Below the pieces are notes generated by a model. It was not told where the DNA came from. It did no database searches and worked only from the letters and a program-made list of their open reading frames with translations. A stretch of DNA of 64,000 nt from Candidatus Litorirhabdus singularis (GTDB lineage Bacteria > Pseudomonadota > Gammaproteobacteria > Pseudomonadales > Halieaceae): positions 62,001 through 126,000 of the forward strand of contig NZ_SHNN01000005.1 in assembly GCF_026262625.1 (NCBI RefSeq), in the 5' to 3' direction. Numbering within the stretch: position 1 is the stretch's first letter; each line of letters begins with the position of its first letter. Of this stretch, positions 33,822-42,760 are shown piece by piece. The position numbers and the translations under genes were made by a program.

Positions 33822-35320
33822 CAGTTGGCCTCCGTGTCGAGTATCCAGGTGTCTTTACTGCCGCCACCCTGTGATGAATTAACCACCAGAGAGCCCTTAC
33901 GCAACGCGACCCGTGTCAGTCCGCCGGCAGTGACGTAATGGTTCTTGCCTTGCAGCACAAACGGTCTCAGGTCCAGATGTCGCGGTTGCAGGCTATTGCC
34001 ACACAGTGTCGGTGCGGTGGACAGTGCCAGTGCAGGCTGGGCCATATAATTTCGCGGGTTCTTCTTGATGAGCGCGGTAAATTCCTGGCGTTCCTTTTTG
34101 GTGGATGCCGGACCTATCAACATACCGTAGCCGCCAGATTCATTGGCGGGCTTAACCACCATGTTTTCGAGATTTGCCAGTACATGCTGCTGATGTTGCT
34201 TGTTAACGCATAGATAGGAAGGCACGTTCGGGATCAAGGGGTCCTGATCGAGGTAGTATTTGATGATGGCGGGCACATAGGTATAGATGATCTTGTCATC
34301 GGCGACGCCAGAACCAGGCGCGTTTGCCAGCCCGACATTGCCCTTGCGCCAGGCGCGAAACAGGCCGGCGGTTCCCAGCATGGAGTCCGGGTTAAATACC
34401 TCGGGGTCGAGGAAGTCGTCGTTCACGCGCCGATAAATAACGTCGACCTGCTCCAGACCACGGATGGTGCGCATATGCACTTTATCGTGCTTATCGACCA
34501 CAAGGTCGGGTCCTTCCACCAACTCTGCGCCCATGCGCTGCGCCAGGTAAGCGTGTTCGAAGTAGGCTGAATTGAACACGCCCGGTGTCATGACAACTAT
34601 TTCAGGGCTGTCGCTTTTTCTGGGTGAGAGGGATGCCAACATTTCGAACAGTTGGGAGGGGTAGTCGTCGACGGGCTGGATGGCACTGTTTTCGAACAGC
34701 TGCGGCAGTATTCTTTTAGAAATGGCGCGGTTCTCCAACATATAGGAAACACCCGACGGCACGCGCAGGTTATCTTCCAGCACATACATGGTGCCGTCGC
34801 CGTCGCGCACCAGATCCGAGCCACATATATGGGACCAGACGCGGTGTGGAGGTTTGGCACCCATGCAAGCCTCGAGAAAATCTGGTGAGCTGAGGATGAG
34901 CTCTTTGGGGACTACGCCGTCTTTGAGAATTTGCTGTTTGTTGTAGATATCATCAATGAACATATTTAGCGCCGTTAAACGCTGGATGAGTCCAGCCTCC
35001 AGGCCCTTCCATTCGCGGAGTGCGATAATGCGTGGAATGATATCCATGGGCCAGGCGCGGTCGATATTTTCACCGTCGCTGTAAACGGTAAAGCTGATGC
35101 CCATTTCTTTAATCGCCAGATCAGCCGCCTGTTGACGTGAAATTAGCCGCTTGGCAGACATTTTTCGGATATAGGCAACCAAGCCCCGCGCCGCGGCACG
35201 GCCGTTGCCCGGTGAGCTGATGATTTCGTCGTAGAATTCACCCGGGTCGTAGTCACTCCAGTCATAGCCCGTGGTGGGGCGTTGGTAGGGGGTGGGAGCC
35301 TTGATCCGTGAGCCTGCCAT
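33821..35320 (-). CDS. Circularly permuted ATP-grasp ligase, type 2 (DUF404/DUF407)
   Basis: This 499-residue protein has the hallmarks of CP_ATPgrasp_2. The N-terminal YDEIISSPGNGRAAARGLVAYI leads to the central DGTMYVLEDNLRVPSGVSYMLENR (acidic metal ligands) and MTPGVFNSAYFEHAYLAQRMGAELVEG. These precede GLANAPGSGVADDKIIYTYVP and a lysine-bearing NMVVKPANESGGYGMLIG loop near 385. It probably forms an amide bond between a carboxylate and an amine using ATP. It is the first gene of the three-gene minus-strand unit with alpha-E and metallopeptidase genes. The substrate and whether the product is a free peptide or a protein tag are unknown. Confidence 0.9.
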   Translation of the reverse strand: MAGSRIKAPTPYQRPTTGYDWSDYDPGEFYDEIISSPGNGRAAARGLVAYIRKMSAKRLISRQQAADLAIKEMGISFTVYSDGENIDRAWPMDIIPRIIALREWKGLEAGLIQRLTALNMFIDDIYNKQQILKDGVVPKELILSSPDFLEACMGAKPPHRVWSHICGSDLVRDGDGTMYVLEDNLRVPSGVSYMLENRAISKRILPQLFENSAIQPVDDYPSQLFEMLASLSPRKSDSPEIVVMTPGVFNSAYFEHAYLAQRMGAELVEGPDLVVDKHDKVHMRTIRGLEQVDVIYRRVNDDFLDPEVFNPDSMLGTAGLFRAWRKGNVGLANAPGSGVADDKIIYTYVPAIIKYYLDQDPLIPNVPSYLCVNKQHQQHVLANLENMVVKPANESGGYGMLIGPASTKKERQEFTALIKKNPRNYMAQPALALSTAPTLCGNSLQPRHLDLRPFVLQGKNHYVTAGGLTRVALRKGSLVVNSSQGGGSKDTWILDTEAN

Positions 35321-35495
35321 GAATGCAGAGCCTCGTAGTAATGAAAGTCAAAGAAGTCTATCAGCTCTGGCGCTAAACCATAACCTGCGTGAGGCGGAGA
35401 AGCCCGCGTAAAACCTGACTCGCGCGCGAGCCCATCGCCCCTCCACAGTTGCTTCTGGGGGTTGGTTACGCAGGCTCAGCAGGCACTGGAAATAC

Positions 35496-35528
35496 TTGAA
35501 AGTGCGGAATACATACTGTATGTTCAAA
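35496..35528 (+). promoter_or_regulatory. Promoter with palindromic operator, MaoC-SDR-thiolase operon
   Basis: TTGAAA, 17 bases and TATGTT form the promoter, with the palindrome ACATAC-T-GTATGT and trailing TCAAA across the -10. The sequence from AATACTTGAA through to CCTTTTT is clearly the same as at 20888-20932 upstream of the dehydrogenase operon, with spaced matches throughout. The two operons are therefore likely controlled by one repressor. Confidence 0.78.
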
Positions 35529-35607
35529 TTCCTTTTTTTGGGCCAATCTGGACGTGTGCGTTTGCAGGGGCTCAATTCAGATCAATCAACTCTCACAGGA
35601 GATAAGC

Positions 35608-36072
35608 ATGGGCTTTCAAATTGTGCCGCAAGAAGAATTCACTAATTACATTGGAACTGTTCTGGAGCCAGGTGATTGGTTTGAGATCGGCCAGGAGCGG
35701 ATCAACGAGTTTGCCGAATGCACTGAGGATCGACAGTTCATTCACATAGACGAAGAGAAGGCTAAAGATACACCTTTTGGTGGCACTATCGCCCACGGTT
35801 TTCTGACGCTGTCGATGCTGTCTCACATCGCGACACAAAACGGTATTACGCCCGAAGGTGTGGTGATGGGTATTAACTATGGCTTTGATAAAGTGCGCTT
35901 TCTGGCTCCTGTGCGCGCGGGCAAGCGAGTGCGAGCGCATGTGACTATTCAGGATATTACGCTCAAGGACGGCGGACGCTATTTGGTCAAGCAGGCTATC
36001 AGTGTTGAAATCGAGGGAGAAGAAACTCCTGCGCTGGTTGCTGAGTGGTTGTCTATGGTAGCTACGGCCTGA
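35608..36072 (+). CDS. MaoC-like (R)-specific enoyl-CoA hydratase
   Basis: The protein is 154 residues from ATG at 35608, fixed by AGGAGAT 6 bases upstream; the longer open frame runs into the promoter. It has the hot-dog hydratase motif with RQFIHIDEEKAKDTPFGGTIAHGF, where the D/H pair supplies the catalytic dyad. The length is that of single-domain MaoC/PhaJ/NodN proteins. In this operon it should hydrate trans-2-enoyl-CoA to the (R)-3-hydroxyacyl-CoA that the next gene, an MFE-2-like SDR, would oxidise. The trailing IEGEETPALVAEWLSMV strand is typical. Confidence 0.9.
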   Translation: MGFQIVPQEEFTNYIGTVLEPGDWFEIGQERINEFAECTEDRQFIHIDEEKAKDTPFGGTIAHGFLTLSMLSHIATQNGITPEGVVMGINYGFDKVRFLAPVRAGKRVRAHVTIQDITLKDGGRYLVKQAISVEIEGEETPALVAEWLSMVATA

Positions 36073-36122
36073 TTCAGGCGGACTACACTTACTAATTTTG
36101 ACGGGAAAGGAAAGGTGGAACT

Positions 36123-37043
36123 ATGAGTATTCGTTATGACGGCAAGGTAGCTATTGTTACTGGTTCTGGACAGGGTCTTGGACGTTGTCACGCCATTGAG
36201 TTGGCCAAGCGCGGCGCAAAAGTAGTGGTTAATGATTTGGGCGGCGCTGCCGATGGTACAGGTGGTTCTAGTGAAGCCGCCAAAGCCGTGGTTGCTGAGA
36301 TTGAAGCGGCCGGTGGTGAAGCTATCGCCAATGGTGCAAACGTTGCCAAGTATGATGAAGTAGAAGCCATGGTCAAGGCTGCCATGGATCAGTGGGGCCG
36401 CGTCGATATTCTGGTTAACAACGCCGGTATTCTGCGTGATAAGAGTTTTGCCAAGGGCAGTCTTGATGATTTCCGCATGGTTCTGGACGTGCACCTGATG
36501 GGCAGTATCAATTGCACCAAGGCGGTGTGGGACATTATGCGTGATCAGGCCTACGGTCGTATTGTGATGACCACTTCTTCGTCCGGTTTGTACGGTAACT
36601 TTGGTCAGACGAACTATGGCTCGGCGAAGATGGGCGTGATAGGTGCGATGAATACACTGTCGCAGGAAGGCGCCAAGTACAATATTAAGGTCAATGCGCT
36701 GGCACCGACTGCCGGTACGCGGATGACTGAGGGCCTGATTCCGGAAGCAGCCTTCGATCTGCTGACGCCAGAAACTGTAACCCCGGCAGTGCTCTATATG
36801 GTGAGTGAAGACGCCCCCGCGCGGACCGTGATTGCGGCCGGTGCAGGCTGTTACTCAGTGGTCAAGATTCATGAGACGCAAGGTGCGTATCTCGCTCCCG
36901 AAGACCAATCGCCAGAAGGGATTGCTGCCAACTGGGATGCTATCTGCAACACCGAGGGTGAAGCGATACCGCAGGCGGGCTTTGAGCAAACCGTCAAGTT
37001 TACCGGTATGGCCGCCGCAGGCCTGGGTATTGAACTCAAATAA
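36123..37043 (+). CDS. SDR of the peroxisomal MFE-2/HSD17B4 type, (3R)-hydroxyacyl-CoA dehydrogenase
   Basis: This 306-residue SDR has the extended N-terminal pattern of the dehydrogenase domain of peroxisomal multifunctional enzyme 2: VTGSGQGLGRCHAIELAKRG, then VVVNDLGGAADGTGGSSEAA, which marks the group. NNAGILRDKSF, TSSSGLYGNFGQTNYGSAKMG (catalytic Ser and YxxxK) and the DFRMVLDVHLMG helix follow. It oxidises (R)-3-hydroxyacyl-CoA with NAD. It sits between the MaoC hydratase and the thiolase, so the three would complete a beta-oxidation turn with the acyl-CoA dehydrogenases of this window. AAAGGTGG precedes the start. Confidence 0.92.
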   Translation: MSIRYDGKVAIVTGSGQGLGRCHAIELAKRGAKVVVNDLGGAADGTGGSSEAAKAVVAEIEAAGGEAIANGANVAKYDEVEAMVKAAMDQWGRVDILVNNAGILRDKSFAKGSLDDFRMVLDVHLMGSINCTKAVWDIMRDQAYGRIVMTTSSSGLYGNFGQTNYGSAKMGVIGAMNTLSQEGAKYNIKVNALAPTAGTRMTEGLIPEAAFDLLTPETVTPAVLYMVSEDAPARTVIAAGAGCYSVVKIHETQGAYLAPEDQSPEGIAANWDAICNTEGEAIPQAGFEQTVKFTGMAAAGLGIELK

Positions 37044-37063
37044 CCTAGCACAGGAGAAATGAT

Positions 37064-38242
37064 ATGAGTGACGCAGTAATTGTAGCAACGGCCCGTACCC
37101 CGATCGCAAAAGCTTATCGGGGCGGTTTTAATAATCTCGGTGGTGCCAGCTTGGGTGCGGCATCCGTTGCCGAAGCGGTTAAGCGGGCCGGTATTGATCC
37201 GGGGCAAATCGACGATTGTATTATGGGTTGTGCCTTACAGCAGGGCGCCACGGGTGCCAACGTTGCACGCCAGATTGCTCTGCGTGCTGGCTTGCCAGTT
37301 ACGGTCAGTGGTATGACCATTGATCGTCAGTGCTCCTCGGGCCTGATGGCAGTCGCAACCGCAGCCAAGCAGATCAAGGAAGACGGCATGAGCGCGATTG
37401 TTGCCGGTGGTCTGGAAGCGATTAGTCTGGTGCAGAATGAGCATATGAATTTGCACCGCATGGTGGACGCGGACCTGATGTCGATGCACCCCAATATTCA
37501 TATGGCGATGCTGGATACAGCGGAGAATGTAGCCCAGCGCTATAACGTCTCACGTGACCAGCAGGATGAGTACGGGTTTCAATCTCAGCAGCGCACGGCA
37601 GCGGCTTATGAAGCTGGTCGCTACGCAGACGAGCTGGTTGACGTGACTTGCACGCGTACGGTTTGGAACAAAGAAACTGGCGAAGCCTCAGAGGTTGAAG
37701 CCACAGTTTCAGCGGACGAGGGTATTCGCGCGACTACCGCCGAAGGCCTTGCTGGTCTGAAGACGGTACGTGAGGGTGGCACCATAACAGCGGGTAACGC
37801 CTCTCAGTTGTCTGACGGGTCTTCTGCGCAAGTGGTTATGGACGCCAAGCTGGCAGAGCAGCAGGGCCTGGAGCCGCTGGGTATTTATCGAGGTTTGTCG
37901 GTAGCCGGCTGTGAACCTGACGAAATGGGTATTGGCCCAGTGTTTGCGGTTCCCAAATTGCTCAAGGCCAATGGCCTGTCGGTCGATGATATCGGTCTGT
38001 GGGAGCTGAACGAAGCTTTTGCCTGCCAGGTGATTCATTGTCGCGATGTGCTGGGTATCGACAATGACAAGCTGAATGTTAATGGCGGTGCCATCTCGAT
38101 TGGTCACCCTTATGGCATGAGTGGTTCACGCATGATTGGTCACGCCTTGATTGAAGGTAAGCGCCGCGGCGTCAAGTATGTGGTAATCACCATGTGTGTT
38201 GGCGGTGGTATGGGTGCTGCGGGCTTGTTCGAGGTCTGCTAA
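37064..38242 (+). CDS. Acetyl-CoA acyltransferase (thiolase)
   Basis: This 392-residue protein has all thiolase landmarks: reactive Cys in [14 protein letters not shown] near residue 90, LNEAFACQ near 320, His in [17 protein letters not shown] near 350 and Cys in [13 protein letters not shown] near 380. A CAGGAGAAAT site precedes the ATG, 20 bp after the SDR stop. In this operon it should cleave the 3-ketoacyl-CoA made by the SDR into acetyl-CoA and a shortened acyl-CoA. A strong terminator follows at 38269. The biosynthetic acetoacetyl-CoA thiolase role is possible but less fitting. Confidence 0.93.
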   Translation: MSDAVIVATARTPIAKAYRGGFNNLGGASLGAASVAEAVKRAGIDPGQIDDCIMGCALQQGATGANVARQIALRAGLPVTVSGMTIDRQCSSGLMAVATAAKQIKEDGMSAIVAGGLEAISLVQNEHMNLHRMVDADLMSMHPNIHMAMLDTAENVAQRYNVSRDQQDEYGFQSQQRTAAAYEAGRYADELVDVTCTRTVWNKETGEASEVEATVSADEGIRATTAEGLAGLKTVREGGTITAGNASQLSDGSSAQVVMDAKLAEQQGLEPLGIYRGLSVAGCEPDEMGIGPVFAVPKLLKANGLSVDDIGLWELNEAFACQVIHCRDVLGIDNDKLNVNGGAISIGHPYGMSGSRMIGHALIEGKRRGVKYVVITMCVGGGMGAAGLFEVC

Positions 38243-38268
38243 ACCGGTCTGTTTAGTTACGCTAGTTG

Positions 38269-38292
38269 ACGGCGCCTGCGGGCGCCGTTTTT
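38269..38292 (+). terminator. Intrinsic terminator of the MaoC-SDR-thiolase operon
   Basis: A perfect ACGGCGCC/GGCGCCGT stem around TGCG is followed by TTTTT, 27 bp after the thiolase stop. Confidence 0.92.
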
Positions 38293-38387
38293 CTATAGGT
38301 ACACCACGGCGCGATGCTAGCGGTCGTGTTAAAGATTTTATTGAAGGGTTCATCATTTACGCGAACATCAAATAAGGAGCAGCAGTA

Positions 38388-39365
38388 ATGCGCGCATTGG
38401 TATGTAAAGAGTTGGGTCTGCCCGACAAGTTGAGTCTGGAGCAGGACTGGCCGCTACCCGAGCTGGGTGAGCACGACGTACAAATCGGAGTCAAGGCGGC
38501 GGGGCTCAACTTTCCCGATGTGTTGATCATTCAGGGTAAGTATCAGATTCAGCCTGAGCTGCCTTTTATTCCAGGCGGTGAGGCCGCGGGGGTGGTGACC
38601 GCGATCGGTTCAGCTGTAACTCGCTTTGCGGTGGGTGACGAAGTGCTGTCGATGGGTGCGGCTGGTGGCTTTTGCGAGTCGATGGTTACCAGTGAATTTG
38701 CCGTTTTCAAGAAGCCCAAGAGCTTGAGCTTTGAGCAGGCGGCGGGAATTTCGATTACCTATTTTACGTCTTACTACGCGCTCAAACAGCGCGCCAACTT
38801 GCAGGCGGGGGAAACCCTGTTAGTGCTGGGAGCGGCCGGCGGTGTTGGCACTACTGCAGTTGAAATTGGCAAGCTGATGGGGGCACGCGTTATCGCTGCG
38901 GCTAGCAGCGACGAGAAACTTGAGCTGTGCCGCCAACTAGGTGCTGACGAAGTGATCAACTATAGCACTGAGTCATTGAAGGACCGGGTCAAGGAGCTGA
39001 CCGGTGGCAAGGGCGCGGACGTTGTTTACGATCCAGTGGGTGGCGACTTCAGTGAGCCCGCCTTGCGCGCAATCGCCTGGAATGGCCGTTTTCTAGTTAT
39101 CGGTTTTGCGGCGGGCCCTATTCCGCAGATCCCGCTCAATCTGGCCCTGCTCAAAGGTTGTTCTATAGTCGGGGTTTTCTGGGGGCGATTCTCAGGCGAG
39201 GAGCCGGAGTGCAATGCCAGCAATATCGCTGAACTCTGGGAGCTTTTCGAAGCGGGTAAGCTAGCACCGGTGGTGACTGAAACTTACCCTATCGAGCGCT
39301 TTGAAGAGGCGTTTAACTGCATGCTTGAGCGGCGGGCCCGCGGTAAGGTTATTATGACCTTCTAA
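38388..39365 (+). CDS. NADPH:quinone oxidoreductase-like zinc-free MDR protein
   Basis: This 325-residue medium-chain dehydrogenase/reductase has the catalytic-domain segment LNFPDVLIIQGKYQIQPELPFIPGGEAAG and the Rossmann loop VLGAAGGVGTTAVEIGKLMGARVIA; YDPVGGDFSEPALRAIAWNGRFLVIGF is typical of quinone oxidoreductases. Zinc ligand cysteines are absent, as in QOR enzymes. An AAGGAG site lies 8 bases before the ATG. It has its own unit after the thiolase terminator. It may reduce enones or quinones, possibly side products of the acyl or steroid degradation encoded around it. Confidence 0.88.
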   Translation: MRALVCKELGLPDKLSLEQDWPLPELGEHDVQIGVKAAGLNFPDVLIIQGKYQIQPELPFIPGGEAAGVVTAIGSAVTRFAVGDEVLSMGAAGGFCESMVTSEFAVFKKPKSLSFEQAAGISITYFTSYYALKQRANLQAGETLLVLGAAGGVGTTAVEIGKLMGARVIAAASSDEKLELCRQLGADEVINYSTESLKDRVKELTGGKGADVVYDPVGGDFSEPALRAIAWNGRFLVIGFAAGPIPQIPLNLALLKGCSIVGVFWGRFSGEEPECNASNIAELWELFEAGKLAPVVTETYPIERFEEAFNCMLERRARGKVIMTF

Positions 39366-39404
39366 TGGCTCGTCTGGCGGCGGATGCCGCATAGCCAAAT
39401 GACT

Positions 39405-39659
39405 TTACTGGCTAGCGCGGCGTCCCAGCCACTTCCAAAGCCCCAGCAGGGAGGCGCTGATCCAGAAGATCTCAATCACAAAGCTGGCGAGGTTAAAGGT
39501 ATAGGTGAGGCTGGTCAGTAGCAGACCAGCGCCAGCCAGGTTGATCAGGTTGTAGCTGAGCCCCTTGGGGTCAAGGCGCTCTAACTGCAGCAGGAAATAG
39601 GCCAGCACCACCAAGGCGGTGCCGGTTAAACCGATGATATCGCTGAACAGCGTTGCCAT
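39405..39659 (-). CDS. Small CBU_0592-like membrane protein
   Basis: This 84-residue protein has three hydrophobic helices: residues 5-24 (IGLTGTALVVLAYFLLQ), about 36-55 and about 57-76. A short basic tail ends in WLGRR. The pattern matches the CBU_0592 family of small inner-membrane proteins of unknown function. It begins 6 bp after the stop of the SDR gene on the same strand and is therefore its probable operon partner. Confidence 0.75.
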   Translation of the reverse strand: MATLFSDIIGLTGTALVVLAYFLLQLERLDPKGLSYNLINLAGAGLLLTSLTYTFNLASFVIEIFWISASLLGLWKWLGRRASQ

Positions 39660-39665
39660 GTCTAC

Positions 39666-40466
39666 TTACCCGACAAAGCTGGAAAAGTCGGGCCCGCGGC
39701 GCAGCCCGTGGCCACCGTCAACATTGATACATTGCCCGGTAATCCAGCGTGATTCCGGCCCGATCAAAAAACGTGCCAATTCACCCACATCTTCTGGGTG
39801 GCCGACGTCATTCATCGGCGTGTTTTCGATGTAGCTCTGGTACACCTCGCTGTCGCGGGGAATCCCGTCCATGATTTCAGTGGCAATGAAGCCTGGCCTA
39901 ATGGCGTTGAAGCGCAGGTTGTCCTTACCGTATTCGTCGGCCGCATTGCGCATCATGGCCTCAATGCCGGCTTTGCCAGCGCAGTAGGCGTGAAAGTACG
40001 GATGGGTAATATGGCCAGCCAGCGATGACATGCCGACAAACGAGCCGCCGCCCTGTTCGATCATGGGCCCAATGCTGTGCTTCATGCACAGCATGGTGCC
40101 CAACACATTGAGGTTCAGCACGCGCATGAATTCATCAGTATCCAGTTTGCCGTAGGGCATGGGCATACCGCCGCCCCCAGCATTGGCGATCACGCCATTG
40201 CAACCGCCGGTGGCAGCGGACGTCGTGGTAATCATTTGTATAACGTCATCTTCATTGGTGACATCGCCAGCGTGATATTGAATCTTCCCCTCGCCCTGTA
40301 GATTGGCGTTAATCTCATCTGCGGCAGCTTGCAGGTTGGCCTCAGTGCGGCCGGTAATAGTGACCACGGCGCCGTCGGCTGCCAGTCTGGCTGCACAAGC
40401 TTTACCGATGCCAGTGCCGCCGCCGGTGACCAGATAAGCTTTGCCGCTCAAAATTTGATTGGACAT
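39666..40466 (-). CDS. Short-chain dehydrogenase/reductase
   Basis: This 266-residue classical SDR has TGGGTGIGKACAARLA (cofactor loop), AGDVTNEDDV, NAGGGGMPMPYGKLD near 95, the catalytic region GMSSLAGHITHPYFHAYCAGKAGIEAMMR (Ser and YxxxK) and the C-terminal GPESRWITGQCINVDGGHG. Such a tail is common to reductases of the FabG/2,4-dienoyl-CoA reductase type, and the location among beta-oxidation genes favours an acyl-CoA or steroid substrate. It is divergent from the next SDR gene, with 180 bp between them. Confidence 0.88.
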   Translation of the reverse strand: MSNQILSGKAYLVTGGGTGIGKACAARLAADGAVVTITGRTEANLQAAADEINANLQGEGKIQYHAGDVTNEDDVIQMITTTSAATGGCNGVIANAGGGGMPMPYGKLDTDEFMRVLNLNVLGTMLCMKHSIGPMIEQGGGSFVGMSSLAGHITHPYFHAYCAGKAGIEAMMRNAADEYGKDNLRFNAIRPGFIATEIMDGIPRDSEVYQSYIENTPMNDVGHPEDVGELARFLIGPESRWITGQCINVDGGHGLRRGPDFSSFVG

Positions 40467-40646
40467 GGGTTAACTCCGAAATTTGAGTGAGCGCACAGTT
40501 TACCGACCCTTAACAAGCATGCAATGCAGTCGGGCCAGCATATTGAACGCAGGCCCCGATAGTCTGCCTCGGCGACTACAATCTTTAGAGACGCTGACTG
40601 TGGCCTCCTGTCATACTTGTGGGCTTCACTCCAAAGGATCCACCTT

Positions 40647-41474
40647 ATGCAACAGATTGAGGGCAGAGTAGCGGTGGTCACCGGCGCTGGCAGTGGTATC
40701 GGACGGGCAGTCAGTCTGGAGCTGGCCGCCTGTGGCGCCGATGTGGCGCTAGTGGATGTAAGTGAGTCACGCTTACAGGAGGTATTGAAGGATATTGAGG
40801 CACTGGGGCGGCATGCGACCTTGCATACCATAGACGTTTCGGATCGAGAGCAGATGCAGGCACTGCCGGAACAGGTGATTGCCCTGCACGGCGCAGTGCA
40901 TATTCTGGTCAACAATGCCGGGGTGTCGGTGAACCTGCCGTTTGCAGAGCAGTCCCTGGAGGACCTTGAGTGGATCAGTGGTATCAATTACTGGGGGGTC
41001 ATGTATGGCTGCAAGTACTTCCTGCCCTATCTGCAGCAGCAGGATGAGGCGCATATCGTCAATATGTCCAGTTCCGCCGGGCTGACCGGAATGGCAGGGC
41101 AGAGCTCATATGCGGCCACCAAATTTGCCGTGCGTGGACTGAGTGAATCGCTGTATGTGGAGTTAGCGGCCACCAATGTGGGTATTACCTGCGTGCATCC
41201 CGGTGCGGTAGCGACCAATATTGTGGCGGATGCGCGCATGGAGGCTGACCATAAGGCCAAGATGCTGAAGATGTTTCATTTGGCGATGCCGCCCGAAAAG
41301 GCTGCACGTCTGATTGTTAAAGCTATTCGGCGGCAGCGTTTCAAACTGGTGTTCTGTGTCGAGTCACGCGTGCTGGATTTTATGAAGCGGATATTGCCGG
41401 TGTCTACATTAAGGCTGATGCGATGGTTTAAGCGCCGGCAGCCTGCCGTTTCCGACCAGGTCCAAACTCAATAG
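40647..41474 (+). CDS. Short-chain dehydrogenase/reductase
   Basis: The protein is 275 residues from ATG at 40647, preceded by AAAGGA with an 8-base gap; the upstream TTG is less likely. It contains VTGAGSGIGRAVSLELAACG, NNAGVSVNLPFAEQSLED, NMSSSAGLTGMAGQSSYAATKFAVRGLSESL (Ser and YxxxK) and CVHPGAVATNI. The closing SRVLDFMKRILPVSTLRLMRWF helix is a basic amphipathic or membrane-associated tail, as in SDRs that sit at the inner leaflet. The substrate is unknown. It converges with the acyl-CoA dehydrogenase pair. Confidence 0.88.
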   Translation: MQQIEGRVAVVTGAGSGIGRAVSLELAACGADVALVDVSESRLQEVLKDIEALGRHATLHTIDVSDREQMQALPEQVIALHGAVHILVNNAGVSVNLPFAEQSLEDLEWISGINYWGVMYGCKYFLPYLQQQDEAHIVNMSSSAGLTGMAGQSSYAATKFAVRGLSESLYVELAATNVGITCVHPGAVATNIVADARMEADHKAKMLKMFHLAMPPEKAARLIVKAIRRQRFKLVFCVESRVLDFMKRILPVSTLRLMRWFKRRQPAVSDQVQTQ

Positions 41475-41487
41475 AGCCGTGGCGAAC

Positions 41488-41504
41488 AGGCCCTGACCGG
41501 GCCT
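41488..41504. terminator. Hairpin between convergent genes (weak terminator)
   Basis: AGGCCC and GGGCCT form a perfect 6-bp stem around TGACC between the SDR stop and the dehydrogenase stop. No T-run follows on either strand, so its termination power is doubtful. Confidence 0.4.
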
Positions 41505-41524
41505 ATTCGGCGGAGCTGGTGGAC

Positions 41525-42721
41525 TTACTTCAGTTCAGAAGAAGATTTGCCCAGAACCCGGCGCGCCACAATCAGCTGCTGGATTTGCTGGGTGCCTTCA
41601 AAGATATCCAGAATTTTTGAATCGCGAGCAAACTTTTCTAACAATTCGTTCTCTGAATAACCCAAACTGCTGCACAGTTCGACACACTTGAGAGTCACTG
41701 CGTTGCCCATACGACCGGCCTTGGCCTTACACATGGAGGCTTCTTTGGAGTTTGGTTGCTTGTTGTCGGCCATCCAGGCAGCGCGCTGCACCAGCAGTCG
41801 GGCTGCACTCCACTCGGCTTCCATACGGTACAGTTCGGCTTCAATTGCGGTGCTGTTGATCGGCATTTTGTCAAAGCGAAGTTCAATATTTTCCTTCCCC
41901 AGCAGTTCCCGGGTCAGGTCCAGTGCAGCCCGACCTACGCCTATGGCCATGGCAGCGACCGGCGGACGAGTGTTGTCGAAGGTCTGCATGACACCACCAA
42001 AGGCCTTTTTACGTTCTTCGGCATTCTTCGCGACTTCGGGGTTGCCCAGGATATTGCTCTTGGGAATGCGGCAGTCGCTGAAGGTGATCGCTGCGGTGTC
42101 TGAGGCGCGAATGCCCATTTTGTGCTCGAGTCGCGTTACCTCGCAGCCAGGCGTGCCTTTTTCTACCAGAAACGATTTGATGGCTGCTTTGCCCATTGAC
42201 TTGTCCAAGGTGGCCCACACTACGACAACGTCACAGCGACCACCGTCAGTCACGTAAATCTTCTCGCCGTTAAGCACCCATTCATCGCCGTCCAGTACCG
42301 CGGTGGTGGAGATATTGGCGGAGTCTGAACCGGCGCCAGGTTCGGTGATGGCCATGGCGGCAAAGCGCCCGCCAAATTTTTCCAGCTGCTCGGGAGTGGC
42401 AACGGCACTGATAGCCGCGTTACCCAAACCGCGCCCAGGCATGGAGAGCATCAGCCCAACATCGCCCCAGCACATGGCTTCATAGGCGGTAACCGCCATC
42501 ATATTGCCACCGTTCTTGATGCCAGTATCGGAGCCGCCACCCTTGGCAGCGGCCACTGGACGATCCTGAGCCAGCAGCTTGGCTACTTCTTCCATTTCTA
42601 CCGGCGTGGTGTGTTCTTCAGTGTCGTATTTGCGAGAATAAGGCCGCATCATATGTTCAGCCATCATCTTCAGGTTGTTGTAGTTTTCCTGCTGCTTGCT
42701 GTTCAGTTCCAGATTAATCAT
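41525..42721 (-). CDS. Acyl-CoA dehydrogenase (398 residues)
   Basis: The chain has the FAD/substrate loop FAAMAITEPGAGSDSANI, WVLNGEKIYVTDGGRCDV, an R-P-P type FDNTRPPVAAMAIGVGRA segment and the C-terminal catalytic motif ILDIFEGTQQIQQLIVARRVLG, where the Glu is the expected base. It is the second gene of a two-gene operon, 39 bp after another dehydrogenase gene. The pairing of about 400 and 366 residues resembles fatty acyl and branched acyl dehydrogenase pairs in marine gammaproteobacteria. It is controlled with its partner by the operator at 43949-43967. Confidence 0.92.
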   Translation of the reverse strand: MINLELNSKQQENYNNLKMMAEHMMRPYSRKYDTEEHTTPVEMEEVAKLLAQDRPVAAAKGGGSDTGIKNGGNMMAVTAYEAMCWGDVGLMLSMPGRGLGNAAISAVATPEQLEKFGGRFAAMAITEPGAGSDSANISTTAVLDGDEWVLNGEKIYVTDGGRCDVVVVWATLDKSMGKAAIKSFLVEKGTPGCEVTRLEHKMGIRASDTAAITFSDCRIPKSNILGNPEVAKNAEERKKAFGGVMQTFDNTRPPVAAMAIGVGRAALDLTRELLGKENIELRFDKMPINSTAIEAELYRMEAEWSAARLLVQRAAWMADNKQPNSKEASMCKAKAGRMGNAVTLKCVELCSSLGYSENELLEKFARDSKILDIFEGTQQIQQLIVARRVLGKSSSELK

Positions 42722-42760
42722 CTCGGTATCCTCATGTTTCTATCTGTATCCGGGTTCTGT

